DNA of 64,000 nt from Mycolicibacterium fluoranthenivorans (lineage in GTDB: Bacteria; Actinomycetota; Actinomycetes; Mycobacteriales; Mycobacteriaceae): assembly GCF_011758805.1 (NCBI RefSeq), contig NZ_JAANOW010000004.1:372001-436000 (forward strand). Reading direction: 5' to 3'. Both the position numbers and the translations under genes were made by a program. The notes beneath the pieces are model-generated. The model was not told the DNA's origin and made no database searches. It saw only the letters and a program-made list of their open reading frames with translations. This document shows, one piece after another, positions 1 to 8,468 of the stretch (position 1 is its first letter; every line of letters begins with the position of its first letter).

Positions 1-2
1 CG

Positions 3-44
3 GTGTCGCTCGACTGCACCGCAAACCTGCGACATGGGTCATGA
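3..44 (+). CDS. C-terminal end of an exported VSLDC-family protein (cut by window edge)
   Basis: Reading from base 3 gives VSLDCTANLRHGS and then a TGA stop at 42-44. VSLDC is also the C-terminal signature of the two complete small exported proteins at 52-372 and 6568-6858. I therefore read this as the last codons of a third family member whose start lies left of the window. It runs head to tail with the next gene, whose start is within a few bases of this stop. The identification rests on only five signature residues plus position. Confidence 0.5.
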   Translation: MSLDCTANLRHGS

Positions 45-51
45 TGGACAT

Positions 52-372
52 ATGCGAATGAGATGGCTACTGCCCGTGACGGCCGTATGCGCCGCGATCA
101 CCCTGTCCACCGGGATCGCCGCCGCCGAGGAAACGGCGCAGGAGACCATCAACCGCCTGCAGTCCGAGGGCTACACCGTGAACATCGACCGGACCGGCAC
201 CCTGCCGATGAGCCAGTGCGTGGTCACCAACGTCCGCAATCCGAACACGGTCAAACAGTGGGTGCCCTATGTCGGGCCGGGCACCGATGAACGGGTGCTC
301 GTGCAGCAGACGGTCAGTCAGTCGATCTCGGTGTCGCTGGACTGCAACCGGTCGATCAACGGCACGCGTTAG
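52..372 (+). CDS. small exported protein, VSLDC family, unknown function
   Basis: About 106 residues. A hydrophobic signal peptide (MRMRWLLPVTAV...) ends near an AAA-type cleavage site, so the product is probably exported. The mature part contains GYTVNIDRTG, a CVVTNVRNP segment and a C-terminal VSLDC, the same order as in the paralogue at 6568-6858. The two conserved cysteines could form a disulphide. Starts at 34, 52 or 58 are possible. Position 52 gives the most normal signal peptide and avoids overlap with the preceding reading frame. The TAG stop overlaps the stop of the convergent gene. I recognise no named domain; the family looks mycobacterial, but its function is unknown. Confidence 0.8.
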   Translation: MRMRWLLPVTAVCAAITLSTGIAAAEETAQETINRLQSEGYTVNIDRTGTLPMSQCVVTNVRNPNTVKQWVPYVGPGTDERVLVQQTVSQSISVSLDCNRSINGTR

Positions 373-1385
373 ACGCCGACCGGCTCGAGTTCGCGCTCGT
401 CGGCGAAGGCGATGGCCTCGAACGGCGAGTACATCGGCGGCGGCGTCACGCGGAACGCGGTGATCTCGCCTTCCACGTCGGTGACGTAAAGCCGGTCACC
501 CTGGTCACTCAGGGCCACCGCCGTGGGGCGGGACCCGACCGTGATGGTCTCCAACACGTCGTTGGTGACGGTGCACAGCACCGCAACCTGGTCGTAGTCG
601 ACGACATAGGCTCGCGAACCGTCCGCCGACATCGCCATCTGGATCGGCAGCGAGCCGGCCGCGATGGTGCGGTTGACGGTGAAACCGGCGAGATCGACGA
701 CGACGATCGCGCCCAGGTCGGTGATATCCGAGGTCAGCACGTACGCGGCGGTCTTGGTGACGGCGAGATCGCGGATCGGCGCACCCAGCGACAGGGCCTT
801 GCGCACGCGTGCGGTCTCGGTGTCGATCATCAGCAGACGGCTGCCCGAGATCGTGGTGACGGCCGCGTACAGGGTGCGACCGGACGGGGCGATCCGGAGC
901 CCGTCGATCGAGGCGCCGACGCCCGCGGGAATGTCGATGGTGCCGACCCGCTCGGCCGTGGTGTCGATGACAGCGATATCGACATGGTCGTCACCGGTGC
1001 GCGCCACGTAGGCGCGCTTGCCATCGGGGCTCACCTCGATCGCGGTCGCGGTGAACGCGAGCGGATAAGTGGCCACGACCGTGTTGGCGCGGGTGTCGAC
1101 GACCACCACGCTGTCCACCTCCGCGGTGCTGGTGAGCACGTACGCGCGGTCGTCGGCAAGTGCGACGGCGGTGGGCTCGCCCTGCACGGGCACCTGGCCC
1201 GGGCCCGTGACAGTGTCCGGGCGGACCACGGTGACGGAGTCGTCGCTGTGGTTGGCAGCCACGATCGTCGTGGAATTGGCAGCCACGTCGGCGATGACAC
1301 CACGTCCGATCAGCACCGATCCCGCGAACGCCGTCCGCGATTCGGTCAGCGCAGCATCATTCGCGCGCACAACAACACTTGCCAT
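369..1385 (-). CDS. YncE-like beta-propeller (YVTN-type repeat) protein
   Basis: 338 residues built from repeated blades with the pattern (VVV)D...T..V.A....G..P..VA.S.DG.RAYV, as in YVTN/NHL-type seven-bladed propellers. Examples are VVVDTRANTVVATYPL, EVSPDGKRAYVART, RIAPSGRTLYAAVT and AMSADGSRAYVVDY. I see no signal peptide or membrane segment, so it is probably cytoplasmic, although many relatives are exported. The usual role of such folds is ligand or protein binding, and some are lactonases; no catalytic signature for that is visible. The TAA stop overlaps the TAG of the convergent small exported gene. Confidence 0.75.
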   Translation of the reverse strand: MASVVVRANDAALTESRTAFAGSVLIGRGVIADVAANSTTIVAANHSDDSVTVVRPDTVTGPGQVPVQGEPTAVALADDRAYVLTSTAEVDSVVVVDTRANTVVATYPLAFTATAIEVSPDGKRAYVARTGDDHVDIAVIDTTAERVGTIDIPAGVGASIDGLRIAPSGRTLYAAVTTISGSRLLMIDTETARVRKALSLGAPIRDLAVTKTAAYVLTSDITDLGAIVVVDLAGFTVNRTIAAGSLPIQMAMSADGSRAYVVDYDQVAVLCTVTNDVLETITVGSRPTAVALSDQGDRLYVTDVEGEITAFRVTPPPMYSPFEAIAFADERELEPVGV

Positions 1386-1830
1386 TTCCTCGACACCTCC
1401 GCCGGTATGTCGGCACCGGCACTAGATTCAGTCGCCATGCGCCGTGGTTGGCGCGTTCGTCCTTGATTCTAGCGACGAAAAACGGCGCGACAGCGGGCTC
1501 GAACGGGACCGGTTCACGATCTGCCGTCAACCTCTCAGACACTTATTAGAAAACTTTTCGTTATGCAGTTGTGACCTTCGTTCAGCAATTCCAGGCGGGC
1601 CGTCTAGCACCGAAGATGCGGAGCCAGCAATTGCCAGCCAGACGCCCCGAACAACCCGCGACCACCGGCGACCGCAACGCGGGAACCGGAAATGAGCGGC
1701 ATATCACACCCGACACATCAGCAAATCCGCCGCCCCGACGCCCAGTATCCGCGGCACCAACCGCGGCGCCATGATCGGAATTCCGCCGATTTGACGTTGC
1801 TGTCAAATTAGCTATGGAGTCGCCCTAGGG
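1386..1830. other. 445-bp gap without a convincing gene
   Basis: Upstream region of the propeller gene and downstream region of the CHAP-like gene, both on the minus strand. It is visibly AT-richer than its surroundings around 1540-1575. It holds a 10-bp palindrome (cggaattccg near 1777-1786) and a 7-bp inverted repeat at 1789-1808. Short open frames here show no signal peptide, domain or ribosome site that I could support. Confidence 0.5.
1789..1808. promoter_or_regulatory. short inverted repeat after the CHAP-like gene
   Basis: Perfect 7-bp inverted repeat atttgac / gtcaaat with a 6-nt spacer, about 22 bp beyond the stop of the minus-strand CHAP-like gene. It has no T tract, so it is a weak terminator candidate. 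An operator for the propeller gene is unlikely at this distance. Function not established. Confidence 0.25.
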
Positions 1831-2613
1831 TCAGGGCAGCAGCACGTACGAAAGGCCCTTCTGGGCTTTTACGTCGCGCGCCGACCAGGTGCCGGGGCCC
1901 ATGCCGGGCCCACCCATCTCGGTGATCCGCAGATACGTGCCATCGGTGCGTTTCGACACCGTGTCCACCCACGCCACATGTCCGGCCGCGGGAGCATCGA
2001 GCACTCCGGGCGGAATGACGACGATCGCACGGGACTGCGGATCGCCGGCCACCGACCAACCCGACGACCTGGCCGCACCCGCGAGATCCTTCGGCGCGCC
2101 ACCGACCGCCGGATAGAACTGCTTTCCGGAGACGAAATACCACTTCTCGAACGCGGCCCACATATCGGTGCCATCGCGGCCCGGATTGTTCTGCGCCTTG
2201 CGGCCCACGGCGCGTCCCGTGGTCAGCCGCGTCGATTCGGTCTCACAGGGCGGTACCACCGGATCATTGGAACCGGTGTCCAGCATCGCGTCGGTGACAT
2301 AACCGCCACTTTGCAACCTGTTCCACAAATCGGTGCTCAAGTGATAGGGACCGCCGCTGAACACCACGCCACGGGCATAGCAGGTGATGACCACCTTCGA
2401 GTGATCGGCGATGCTGCCGATCTTCTGGCTGGTCGCCGACGGCGCCGAGCGGACCGTCAGGTCAAAACTGCCCGTGTTGACCGTGACCGTGCGCCCACCG
2501 GCGGCCGCTTCCGATTGCGGCACCGCCCCCGCCTCGCCGCCTCCCGAAACGAGGGAAGCAAGTGAGAATGCCACGAATGCGATTGCCCACGTACTCACCC
2601 TGGTCGAACTCAC
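1831..2613 (-). CDS. exported SH3b + degenerate CHAP-like protein
   Basis: About 260 residues from a GTG at 2613, which has an AAAGGG ribosome site 6 nt upstream; a longer frame reaches 2667. An N-terminal signal peptide (STWAIAFVAFSLASLVSGG) is followed by an SH3-like segment (LTVRSAPSATSQKIGSI) and then a CHAP-like C-terminal half with the GHVAWVDTV histidine motif. CHAP amidases carry a catalytic cysteine in a GQCTWY-type motif. Here the aligned stretch reads GTDMWAAFEKW, so the cysteine is absent. I therefore expect a cell-wall-binding or regulatory protein rather than a working peptidoglycan amidase. Two cysteines (in VITCYARG and VPPCETE) may form a disulphide. Confidence 0.65.
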   Translation of the reverse strand: MSSTRVSTWAIAFVAFSLASLVSGGGEAGAVPQSEAAAGGRTVTVNTGSFDLTVRSAPSATSQKIGSIADHSKVVITCYARGVVFSGGPYHLSTDLWNRLQSGGYVTDAMLDTGSNDPVVPPCETESTRLTTGRAVGRKAQNNPGRDGTDMWAAFEKWYFVSGKQFYPAVGGAPKDLAGAARSSGWSVAGDPQSRAIVVIPPGVLDAPAAGHVAWVDTVSKRTDGTYLRITEMGGPGMGPGTWSARDVKAQKGLSYVLLP

Positions 2614-2732
2614 CCGCAACCCTTTCGGAATACCAATTCGCAGAATCATAATTCCCAAATTGGACATTTGCTAGAACCGAAAGAATTCTTTGCCGACCCG
2701 TGATGTCCGGCCGGCAACGGGGCACCCGGCAC

Positions 2733-3413
2733 TCAATGCCATTGATAGCGCGTCTTGGGACGCCCAGCCTTCCCATAGTCGGTGCCCCGAGCGACGGTCC
2801 CGTCGTCGGCGAGCCGCTCCAGGTACCGCCACGCCGTCACCCGCGACACCCCGACCCGCTCGGCCACCTCATCAGCGGTCAGACCGTTCGGACTGTCCCG
2901 CACCACCCGGGCGATCTCGTCGGTGGTGTGCGGCGCCGCTCCCTTCGGTGAGACGGCCTTGTCGGTGGCCACCCGCAATTCGGCGAAGGCCCGGTCCACC
3001 TCGGCCTGGCTGGCGGCTTCGGTCCCGGCAGGCAACGCGCTGCGGTAACGCCGATAGCGCTCCAGCCGGTCCCGGAACGCCGCGAAGGTGAACGGCTTGA
3101 GCAAGTACGCCAGTGCCCCGTGCGCCACGGCGGCCCGCACCATCTCCAGGTCGCGCTCCGAGGTGATCGCGATGATGTCGGGCGCGGGTGCCAATCCCGA
3201 CAGCGCCGACGCGAGCGCGATCCCGCTGGCATCGGGTAACCCCAGATCGAGCAGCACCAGATCGACGGGAGGCTGCGCCTCCGCCGCGGCCCGCATCGCG
3301 TCACGCGCGGTGTGTGCCACCGCGACCACCGAAAACCCGTCGAGGCGGCCGAGATACGTGCGGTGGGCCTTGGCGATCAGTGGCTCGTCCTCGACGATCA
3401 ACACCCGGATCAT
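2733..3413 (-). CDS. CitB/DcuR-type response regulator
   Basis: 226 residues from the ATG at 3413; a TTG at 3437 would add eight residues, but the receiver motif VLIVEDEP begins right after the ATG. The receiver domain has acidic residues E8, D9 and phospho-acceptor D56 (VLLDLGLP), and a K in LLKPF. The C-terminal winged helix (GLTADEVAERVGVSRVTAWRYLERL) is typical of regulators paired with CitA/DcuS kinases. It lies directly downstream of the kinase gene and presumably controls the divergent DctA-type transporter in response to dicarboxylates or citrate. The inducer is inferred from the family and the neighbours. Confidence 0.88.
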   Translation of the reverse strand: MIRVLIVEDEPLIAKAHRTYLGRLDGFSVVAVAHTARDAMRAAAEAQPPVDLVLLDLGLPDASGIALASALSGLAPAPDIIAITSERDLEMVRAAVAHGALAYLLKPFTFAAFRDRLERYRRYRSALPAGTEAASQAEVDRAFAELRVATDKAVSPKGAAPHTTDEIARVVRDSPNGLTADEVAERVGVSRVTAWRYLERLADDGTVARGTDYGKAGRPKTRYQWH

Positions 3414-3474
3414 CGGCGCACTCTGCTCTTCGCGCAAGCGCTCATCGGCGCACTCTGCTCTTCGCGCAAGCGCT
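3411..3474. repeat. perfect 32-bp tandem duplication at the kinase/regulator junction
   Basis: Two consecutive identical 32-bp units (3411-3442 and 3443-3474), each starting catcggcgcactct. They lie between the kinase stop (3474-3476) and the regulator start (3413). Removing one unit would leave a compact junction with the regulator ATG 32 bp nearer the kinase stop. The duplication also copies the ATG and the upstream AAGAGCAG stretch, producing a short decoy start in another frame. Confidence 0.9.
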
Positions 3475-5060
3475 CATCGCGGCACCGTCACGGTGACCAC
3501 CGACCCGTAGGTCACCTCCGCGGCGATCGTGCCATGGTGCCGGTTGACCACCTGCGCGATCAACGCCAAGCCCAGACCATGGCCCGCCGCATCACTTTTC
3601 GTCGAATACCCACGGCGCATCGCCCGCTCGAACGTCCGCGGATCCATCCCGGGCCCACTGTCGGCCACTCGAATCGTCAACGCCTCGTCGTCCTGGTTCA
3701 CCGTCACTTCGATCCACGGCTCGTCGCGGTCACACGCGTCGAGCGCGTTGTCGATCAGATTACCCAGCACCGTGACGATCTCCTGCCCGGTCAGCGGGAT
3801 ATCCGAGGGTAGTTGGGTGTCCTCGGTGACGGTCAGCGCGATGCCCCGTTCGTCGGCCTGAGCAGTCTTGCCCAGCAGCAGCGCTACCAGCGCCGGTTCG
3901 TTCAGGGACTGCGACAACCTGTCGACGAGGTGCTGGGACAGTTCGAGTTCCCGGGTCGCGACGGCGACCGCCTCCTCGGGGCGGCCCATCTCCACCATGG
4001 TGATGACGGTGTGCAGTTTGTTCGCCTGTTCATGGGCCTGGGCCCGCAGGGAATCGGTGAGCACCTGCAGGGCACTGAGTTCGCCCAAGGCGCCCTGCAA
4101 CTCGGTGCGGTCGCGGATGGTGACGACCTCGTCGGTGCCCATGCCCCGGTCGCCACGCCCCCGCCCGCCGGATGCCTCGGATACCAGCGCCCGGTTCACC
4201 ACCAGCACCCGATCCTCGGTCACCTGCAGCTCGTCCCGGACTCCCGGATCGTGGCTGCGCAGGAACTCCGGGAGGTCCGCACGGGTCACCGGCCCCTCCG
4301 GCAGGCCCAGCAGTCTGCGCGCCTCATCGTTGACCAGAGCCACGCCGCGACCGTCCAGCACGATCAAACCCTCGGACACCGAATGCAGCACGGCGTCGTG
4401 GTGGTCGTACATCACCCGCAGCTCGTCGGGCCGCAACCCGTGTGTCTGTCGCAGCAGACGTCGCCGGATGGCCCAGGCACCGAGCAGCGAAATCCCCAAC
4501 GCCGCAACGGTGACCGCGACGATGATCGGGATCTGCGCCTGCCAGCGCTGCGCCAGGGTCTGCCGGGTGATGCCCGCCGACACCATGCCGACGATGCGGC
4601 CGTCGGGCGCCCGCACCGGGGCAACCGCCCGGATGGAGGGCCCCAGGGTGCCGGTGTAGACCTCGGTGAACGTCTCACCGCGCAACGCCGGTTCGAGAGT
4701 GCCCAGGTAGTGCCCGCCGATCTGGGTGGGATCGGTATGGGTGAACCGGATTCCGTCCGGCGTCATGATGGTGATGAAGGCGATGCCGGTGGCGGTGCGC
4801 ACGGCCTCGGTCATCGGCTGCAATATCTTTGTCGCCGAGCCCGATTCGAGCGCCGCCGCGGTCGACGGGGAATCCGCCAGTGCTGTCGCGATGCCCAGTA
4901 CCTGCTGACGGGCGGCGGCATCGCCGTCCCGGCGGGCGTCCAGCAGGGCCAGGCCGCTGCCCGCCAGCACCACGACCACGACCACGAGGATCTGCAGGGC
5001 GATCGCCTGACCTGCCAGGGACCACTGCGATGCGGCCGGCCACCACCTGCGCACCGTCAC
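3474..5060 (-). CDS. CitA/DcuS-type sensor histidine kinase
   Basis: 528 residues from GTG at 5060. Layout: TM1 (residues about 18-40), an extracytoplasmic PAS/sCache sensor (about 45-170, with GIAFITIMTPDG and YTGTLGPSIRAVAPV), TM2, a cytoplasmic PAS (about 210-300), then a Spo0B-type dimerisation segment. The phospho-acceptor is H343 in AQAHEQANKLH. The HATPase part has N (NLIDNALDAC), G1 (DSGPGMDP) and G2 (GHGLGLALI) boxes. This is the DcuS/CitA architecture that senses C4-dicarboxylates or citrate outside the membrane. It is transcribed with the regulator and divergently from the DctA-type gene, which is the likely target. Confidence 0.9.
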   Translation of the reverse strand: MTVRRWWPAASQWSLAGQAIALQILVVVVVVLAGSGLALLDARRDGDAAARQQVLGIATALADSPSTAAALESGSATKILQPMTEAVRTATGIAFITIMTPDGIRFTHTDPTQIGGHYLGTLEPALRGETFTEVYTGTLGPSIRAVAPVRAPDGRIVGMVSAGITRQTLAQRWQAQIPIIVAVTVAALGISLLGAWAIRRRLLRQTHGLRPDELRVMYDHHDAVLHSVSEGLIVLDGRGVALVNDEARRLLGLPEGPVTRADLPEFLRSHDPGVRDELQVTEDRVLVVNRALVSEASGGRGRGDRGMGTDEVVTIRDRTELQGALGELSALQVLTDSLRAQAHEQANKLHTVITMVEMGRPEEAVAVATRELELSQHLVDRLSQSLNEPALVALLLGKTAQADERGIALTVTEDTQLPSDIPLTGQEIVTVLGNLIDNALDACDRDEPWIEVTVNQDDEALTIRVADSGPGMDPRTFERAMRRGYSTKSDAAGHGLGLALIAQVVNRHHGTIAAEVTYGSVVTVTVPR

Positions 5061-5122
5061 CCCCAGCTGAACGAAATGAACTAAAACGTGACCCCGATCA
5101 CTTACTCCTCGACCATCCTTAC

Positions 5123-6481
5123 ATGACTTCGCATCAGGACACCCCTACCAAAAAGCGGGACCGCACCCACTGGCTGTACATCGCCGTCATCGCCGCCGTC
5201 GTGATCGGTGTCGGTGTCGGCCTCCTCGCCCCTTCCATCGGCAAGGACGTCGGTGTCCTGGGCACCATGTTCGTCAACCTGATCAAGATGATGATCGCGC
5301 CGGTCATCTTCTGCACCATCGTGCTGGGCATCGGCTCGGTCCGCAAAGCCGCCACCGTCGGGCGCGTCGGCGGGCTGGCCTTCGTCTACTTCTTGATCAT
5401 GTCGACCGTCGCGCTCGGCATCGGGTTGGTCGTCGGCAACCTGCTCAAGCCGGGCTCCGGTATGCACCTGTCGGAGAAGACCGCGGGCCAGGGCGCCGCC
5501 CTGGCCGAGAAGGCACATCAGGCCGGCGGCCTGATGGACTTCGTCACTCATATCATCCCGAACACGCTGCTGTCCTCACTGACCGAGGGAAATGTGTTGC
5601 AGGCGTTGTTCGTTGCGCTTCTGGTCGGATTCGCGCTGCAGGCCATGGGGACCGCCGGCGAGCCCATCCTGCGCGGTATCGAGCATCTGCAGAAGCTGGT
5701 GTTCAAGGTACTCACCATGATCTTGTGGCTGGCCCCGATCGGCGCGTTCGGTGCCATCGCCAACGTCGTCGGGCAGACCGGCTGGAGTGCGGTCACCCAA
5801 CTGCTGGCACTGATGCTCGGCTTCTACCTCACCTGCATCGTGTTCGTGTTCGGTGTCCTGGGTGTGCTGCTGCGCGCGGTGTCCGGCGTGTCGATCTTCA
5901 AGCTGGTGCGCTACCTGGCCCGCGAATACCTGCTCATCTTCTCCACCTCCTCCTCGGAGTCGGCGCTGCCCCGGCTGATCGCCAAGATGGAACACCTGGG
6001 CGTGGACCGCAGCACCGTCGGCGTGGTGGTCCCCACCGGATACTCGTTCAACCTGGACGGCACGGCGATCTACCTGACGATGGCATCGCTTTTCATCGCC
6101 GACGCCATGGGCCATCCGCTGTCCCTCGGTGAACAGCTGTCGCTGCTGGTGTTCATGATCGTCGCCTCCAAGGGCGCCGCCGGGGTCAGTGGCGCCGGAA
6201 TGGCCACCCTGGCCGGCGGCCTGCAGAGCCACCGGCCGGACCTGCTCGACGGCGTGGGCCTGATCGTCGGGATCGACCGCTTCATGTCCGAGGCGCGTGC
6301 GGTGACCAACTTCTCGGGCAACGCGGTGGCCACCGTCCTGGTCGGGTCGTGGACCAAGACGATCGACCGGGCCAAGGTCGACGCCGTGCTGAGCGGCCAG
6401 GCACCGTTCGACGAGCTGACCATGGTCGACGAGGCACGCGCCGAAGAGCCGGCATCGGAGCGCACTCCGGTGCCGGTGTAG
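5123..6481 (+). CDS. dctA: DctA-type proton/sodium:C4-dicarboxylate symporter
   Basis: 452 residues from the ATG at 5123; the open frame upstream is non-coding. The DAACS signatures are clear: the serine-rich hairpin (IFSTSSSESALPRL), the NLDGTAIY motif (VVPTGYSFNLDGTAIYL) and the second re-entrant loop (SKGAAGVSGAGMATLAGG). Several hydrophobic helices begin at residue 18. It should import succinate, fumarate or malate. The ligand cannot be proved from sequence, since glutamate/aspartate transporters share the fold. The divergent CitA/DcuS-like pair points to dicarboxylate. Only 62 bp separate the two starts, so the promoters must overlap. A strong terminator follows. Confidence 0.88.
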   Translation: MTSHQDTPTKKRDRTHWLYIAVIAAVVIGVGVGLLAPSIGKDVGVLGTMFVNLIKMMIAPVIFCTIVLGIGSVRKAATVGRVGGLAFVYFLIMSTVALGIGLVVGNLLKPGSGMHLSEKTAGQGAALAEKAHQAGGLMDFVTHIIPNTLLSSLTEGNVLQALFVALLVGFALQAMGTAGEPILRGIEHLQKLVFKVLTMILWLAPIGAFGAIANVVGQTGWSAVTQLLALMLGFYLTCIVFVFGVLGVLLRAVSGVSIFKLVRYLAREYLLIFSTSSSESALPRLIAKMEHLGVDRSTVGVVVPTGYSFNLDGTAIYLTMASLFIADAMGHPLSLGEQLSLLVFMIVASKGAAGVSGAGMATLAGGLQSHRPDLLDGVGLIVGIDRFMSEARAVTNFSGNAVATVLVGSWTKTIDRAKVDAVLSGQAPFDELTMVDEARAEEPASERTPVPV

Positions 6482-6493
6482 GGCGCGCATGGG

Positions 6494-6524
6494 AACCCGG
6501 CCGGAGCGTCTCCGGCCGGGTTTT
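6494..6524 (+). terminator. rho-independent terminator after dctA
   Basis: A perfect 13-bp GC-rich hairpin (aacccggccggag, 3-nt loop cgt, ctccggccgggtt) runs into a short T run (tttt, 6521-6524). It starts 12 nt after the dctA stop, so it ends the dctA transcript and separates it from the small exported gene at 6568. Confidence 0.9.
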
Positions 6525-6567
6525 CGTTGTCGTTGAACCGTTTCCACCGCGAGGCCGTGTTCTCGGT

Positions 6568-6858
6568 ATGCGTACGATCCTCTTCGTCCCACTCGCCGCC
6601 GCCGTGGCGCTCGCCACCGCGGCGCCGGCGTCCGCCGAATCCGCGGTGTCCACCATCGGGCTACTCGAATCGCAGGGCTATCACGTCAACATCGACCGGG
6701 TCGGCAGCGCCCCGTTGGATCGATGCGTGGTGACCAGTGTCCGAAATCCGCAAGAACAAAAGAGACTCGTCCAGGTGGACAGCCACGGCGACCGCGACAT
6801 CGTCGTCCCGGTGGTGGTCCGGCGCACCATCACGGTCTCACTGGACTGCTCGCGATAG
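6568..6858 (+). CDS. small exported protein, VSLDC family (paralogue)
   Basis: 96 residues from the ATG at 6568; the longer open frame upstream is not supported. Signal peptide MRTILFVPLAAAVALATAAPASA with an ASA cleavage site. The mature protein carries GYHVNIDRVG, a CVVTSVRNP segment and a terminal VSLDCSR. It is the same order of motifs as the gene at 52-372 and the fragment at the left edge. The two cysteines are conserved, so one disulphide is likely. Function unknown. Both complete copies flank the two-component/dctA block. Confidence 0.82.
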   Translation: MRTILFVPLAAAVALATAAPASAESAVSTIGLLESQGYHVNIDRVGSAPLDRCVVTSVRNPQEQKRLVQVDSHGDRDIVVPVVVRRTITVSLDCSR

Positions 6859-6924
6859 CGAAGCCCCCGACGGGACCATCAACGGTTCGACATCAACAGT
6901 TCAACGATATGGGACCATCTGCAC

Positions 6925-7614
6925 ATGAACCCGCAGGATGATCCCGAGGCCCGGATCCGGGCCCTCGAGCAGCCGCTCAGCGATATGGCCAGGGCTTCCG
7001 AACTGGGCACCGACCAGCAGTACAGCGCCGACGGCTACACCCCACCTCCGCCGCCCACCGCACAATGGTCGTATCACAGCGGGTATCCGTCCGGGTTTCC
7101 CACTGCACCACCACGTTCCGGGTTTCGCCTGTGGATGTTGATCCTGCCGGTCATGATCAGCATCCTCGCCCTCGTCGGCGGCATCGTCACATGGGTGATA
7201 CTCCAGAACGCCACGATGATCCGAACCTCTCCGGGGATCTCCGGGGGCGGCGGCCTGATCACCAGCGCTGCGCCCAGCCGGCGGTCGACGGTGAACCAGC
7301 CCCCCACCGCGGTGCCGACCGCCGCGCCGTCGCAGACGCTGCCCCAGCCCGGTAGCACGGTGAGCGTCTCGGGCATCGGCGCCGTCAAGACCATCGCCTG
7401 CAATGAGAACGTGGTGGTGGTCAGCGGCGCGAACAACCGGGTCACCATCACCGGGCATTGCACCAGCCTGACGGTGTCCGGCTTCGAGAACAACGTCACC
7501 GTGGACACGGCGGATGCCATCACGGCCAGCGGGTTCAACAACCACGTGGCGTTCCACTCCGGCTCACCGGCGGTCAACCAATCCGGCGAGGGAAATCTCG
7601 TCGAGCAGAGCTAG
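6925..7614 (+). CDS. membrane-anchored DUF3060 protein
   Basis: 229 residues. A cytoplasmic Pro-rich N-terminal part (YTPPPPPTAQW) is followed by one membrane helix (about residues 70-95, MLILPVMISILALVGGIV). A Pro/Thr-rich linker then leads to a C-terminal DUF3060 domain made of short beta repeats (VVVSGANNRVTITGHC, LTVSGFENNVTVDTADAI, ITASGFNNHVAFHSG). Topology is inferred as one helix with the repeat domain outside. DUF3060 proteins are frequent in mycobacteria and have no established function. The TAG stop shares the tetranucleotide CTAG with the stop of the convergent amidase gene. Confidence 0.8.
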   Translation: MNPQDDPEARIRALEQPLSDMARASELGTDQQYSADGYTPPPPPTAQWSYHSGYPSGFPTAPPRSGFRLWMLILPVMISILALVGGIVTWVILQNATMIRTSPGISGGGGLITSAAPSRRSTVNQPPTAVPTAAPSQTLPQPGSTVSVSGIGAVKTIACNENVVVVSGANNRVTITGHCTSLTVSGFENNVTVDTADAITASGFNNHVAFHSGSPAVNQSGEGNLVEQS

Positions 7615-8468
7615 TCTGCCGGTATCACCTTGAGCTGCAACGCCGCCGCGGTGGCCGGGCCGACGACCCCGTCGACGACCAGGCCCGCAGTGCGGCGCTG
7701 GAACTCACGCACCGCGGCCTCGGTCTGCGGGCCGTAGTCGCCGTCCACCACCAGACCTCCGGCGTATGACGCGTAGGCGTACTTCAGCCGCCGCTGCAAT
7801 TCGGATACCTGCGGACCCTGCACACCGCGATACAGCAGGATTCCGGTGTACTCGCCCACCGGAACGGGCGGGCGCGGGGTCGGCGCCGGGTCGGCGATCA
7901 CACCGATACGCACGGCGATATCGCTGCGCAGCAACGTCATGCCGATCGCACCCGGGTCCCATTTGCCCTGCGCGTAGCCCGCGTACTCCTTGTGCCCGAT
8001 GGTGCGTGCCGAGGTCTGGGCCAGCCGCCGGTTGATCGCCGCACAACAGCGGACCAGCGCGAAATACTGGGCATCGGGCCAGTTCTGACGATGAGGGGCG
8101 AGCGGACTGGTACCGGTGTTGGCGCATTCGATGCCGATCAGGTGCCAATTGCCCATGTTCGCGGGCACCCATGGATACATCCCCACACCCGCATGCCAGG
8201 CGACCCCGAGCGCCACGACGGTCACCGTGCCGTCCCGCGCAATGTGCAACTGCGACAACGGCCCTGCCAGGTCGGGGCGGCCCTCGGCGATCGACGCCGC
8301 GGTGGCGGTATCGGATCCCGTGTGGTGCACCATGACACCACGGATGTCCTGGAAATCGCCGTGTCCGCGGTCCCGCCAGCCCGGGTACTCGACGACATCG
8401 AGCCCCTCGGCCCTGAGCACATCGGCCAGCCAGACCGGATCGCCGGTCCACGGTCGTGTCGACGGCAC
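7611..8468 (-). CDS. N-acetylmuramoyl-L-alanine amidase with peptidoglycan-binding domain
   Basis: 285 residues if started at the GTG at 8468, which has a good GGGGAGG ribosome site 7-8 nt upstream; the frame stays open to 8630, but that extra part looks unlike protein. An amidase_2 (PGRP-like) domain carries zinc-ligand motifs MVHHTG and TIGHKEYAGY, and WHAGVG in between. A C-terminal PG_binding_1 domain follows (LYRGVQGPQVSELQRRL, DGDYGPQTEAAVREFQRR, DGVVGPATAAAL). The product cleaves the bond between muramic acid and the stem peptide. No signal peptide is visible with this start. The domain order resembles mycobacteriophage lysin A amidases, but I see no other phage genes nearby. Confidence 0.85.
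   Translation of the reverse strand: MPSTRPWTGDPVWLADVLRAEGLDVVEYPGWRDRGHGDFQDIRGVMVHHTGSDTATAASIAEGRPDLAGPLSQLHIARDGTVTVVALGVAWHAGVGMYPWVPANMGNWHLIGIECANTGTSPLAPHRQNWPDAQYFALVRCCAAINRRLAQTSARTIGHKEYAGYAQGKWDPGAIGMTLLRSDIAVRIGVIADPAPTPRPPVPVGEYTGILLYRGVQGPQVSELQRRLKYAYASYAGGLVVDGDYGPQTEAAVREFQRRTAGLVVDGVVGPATAAALQLKVIPAD

Noticed and set aside
3414..3437. TTG start for the response regulator
   Set aside because: Adds eight residues encoded by the duplicated 32-bp unit; the receiver core starts at the ATG at 3413.
3813..5084. 423-codon plus-strand open frame
   Set aside because: Antisense to the sensor kinase; low-complexity Arg/Gly/His composition, typical of a GC-rich shadow.
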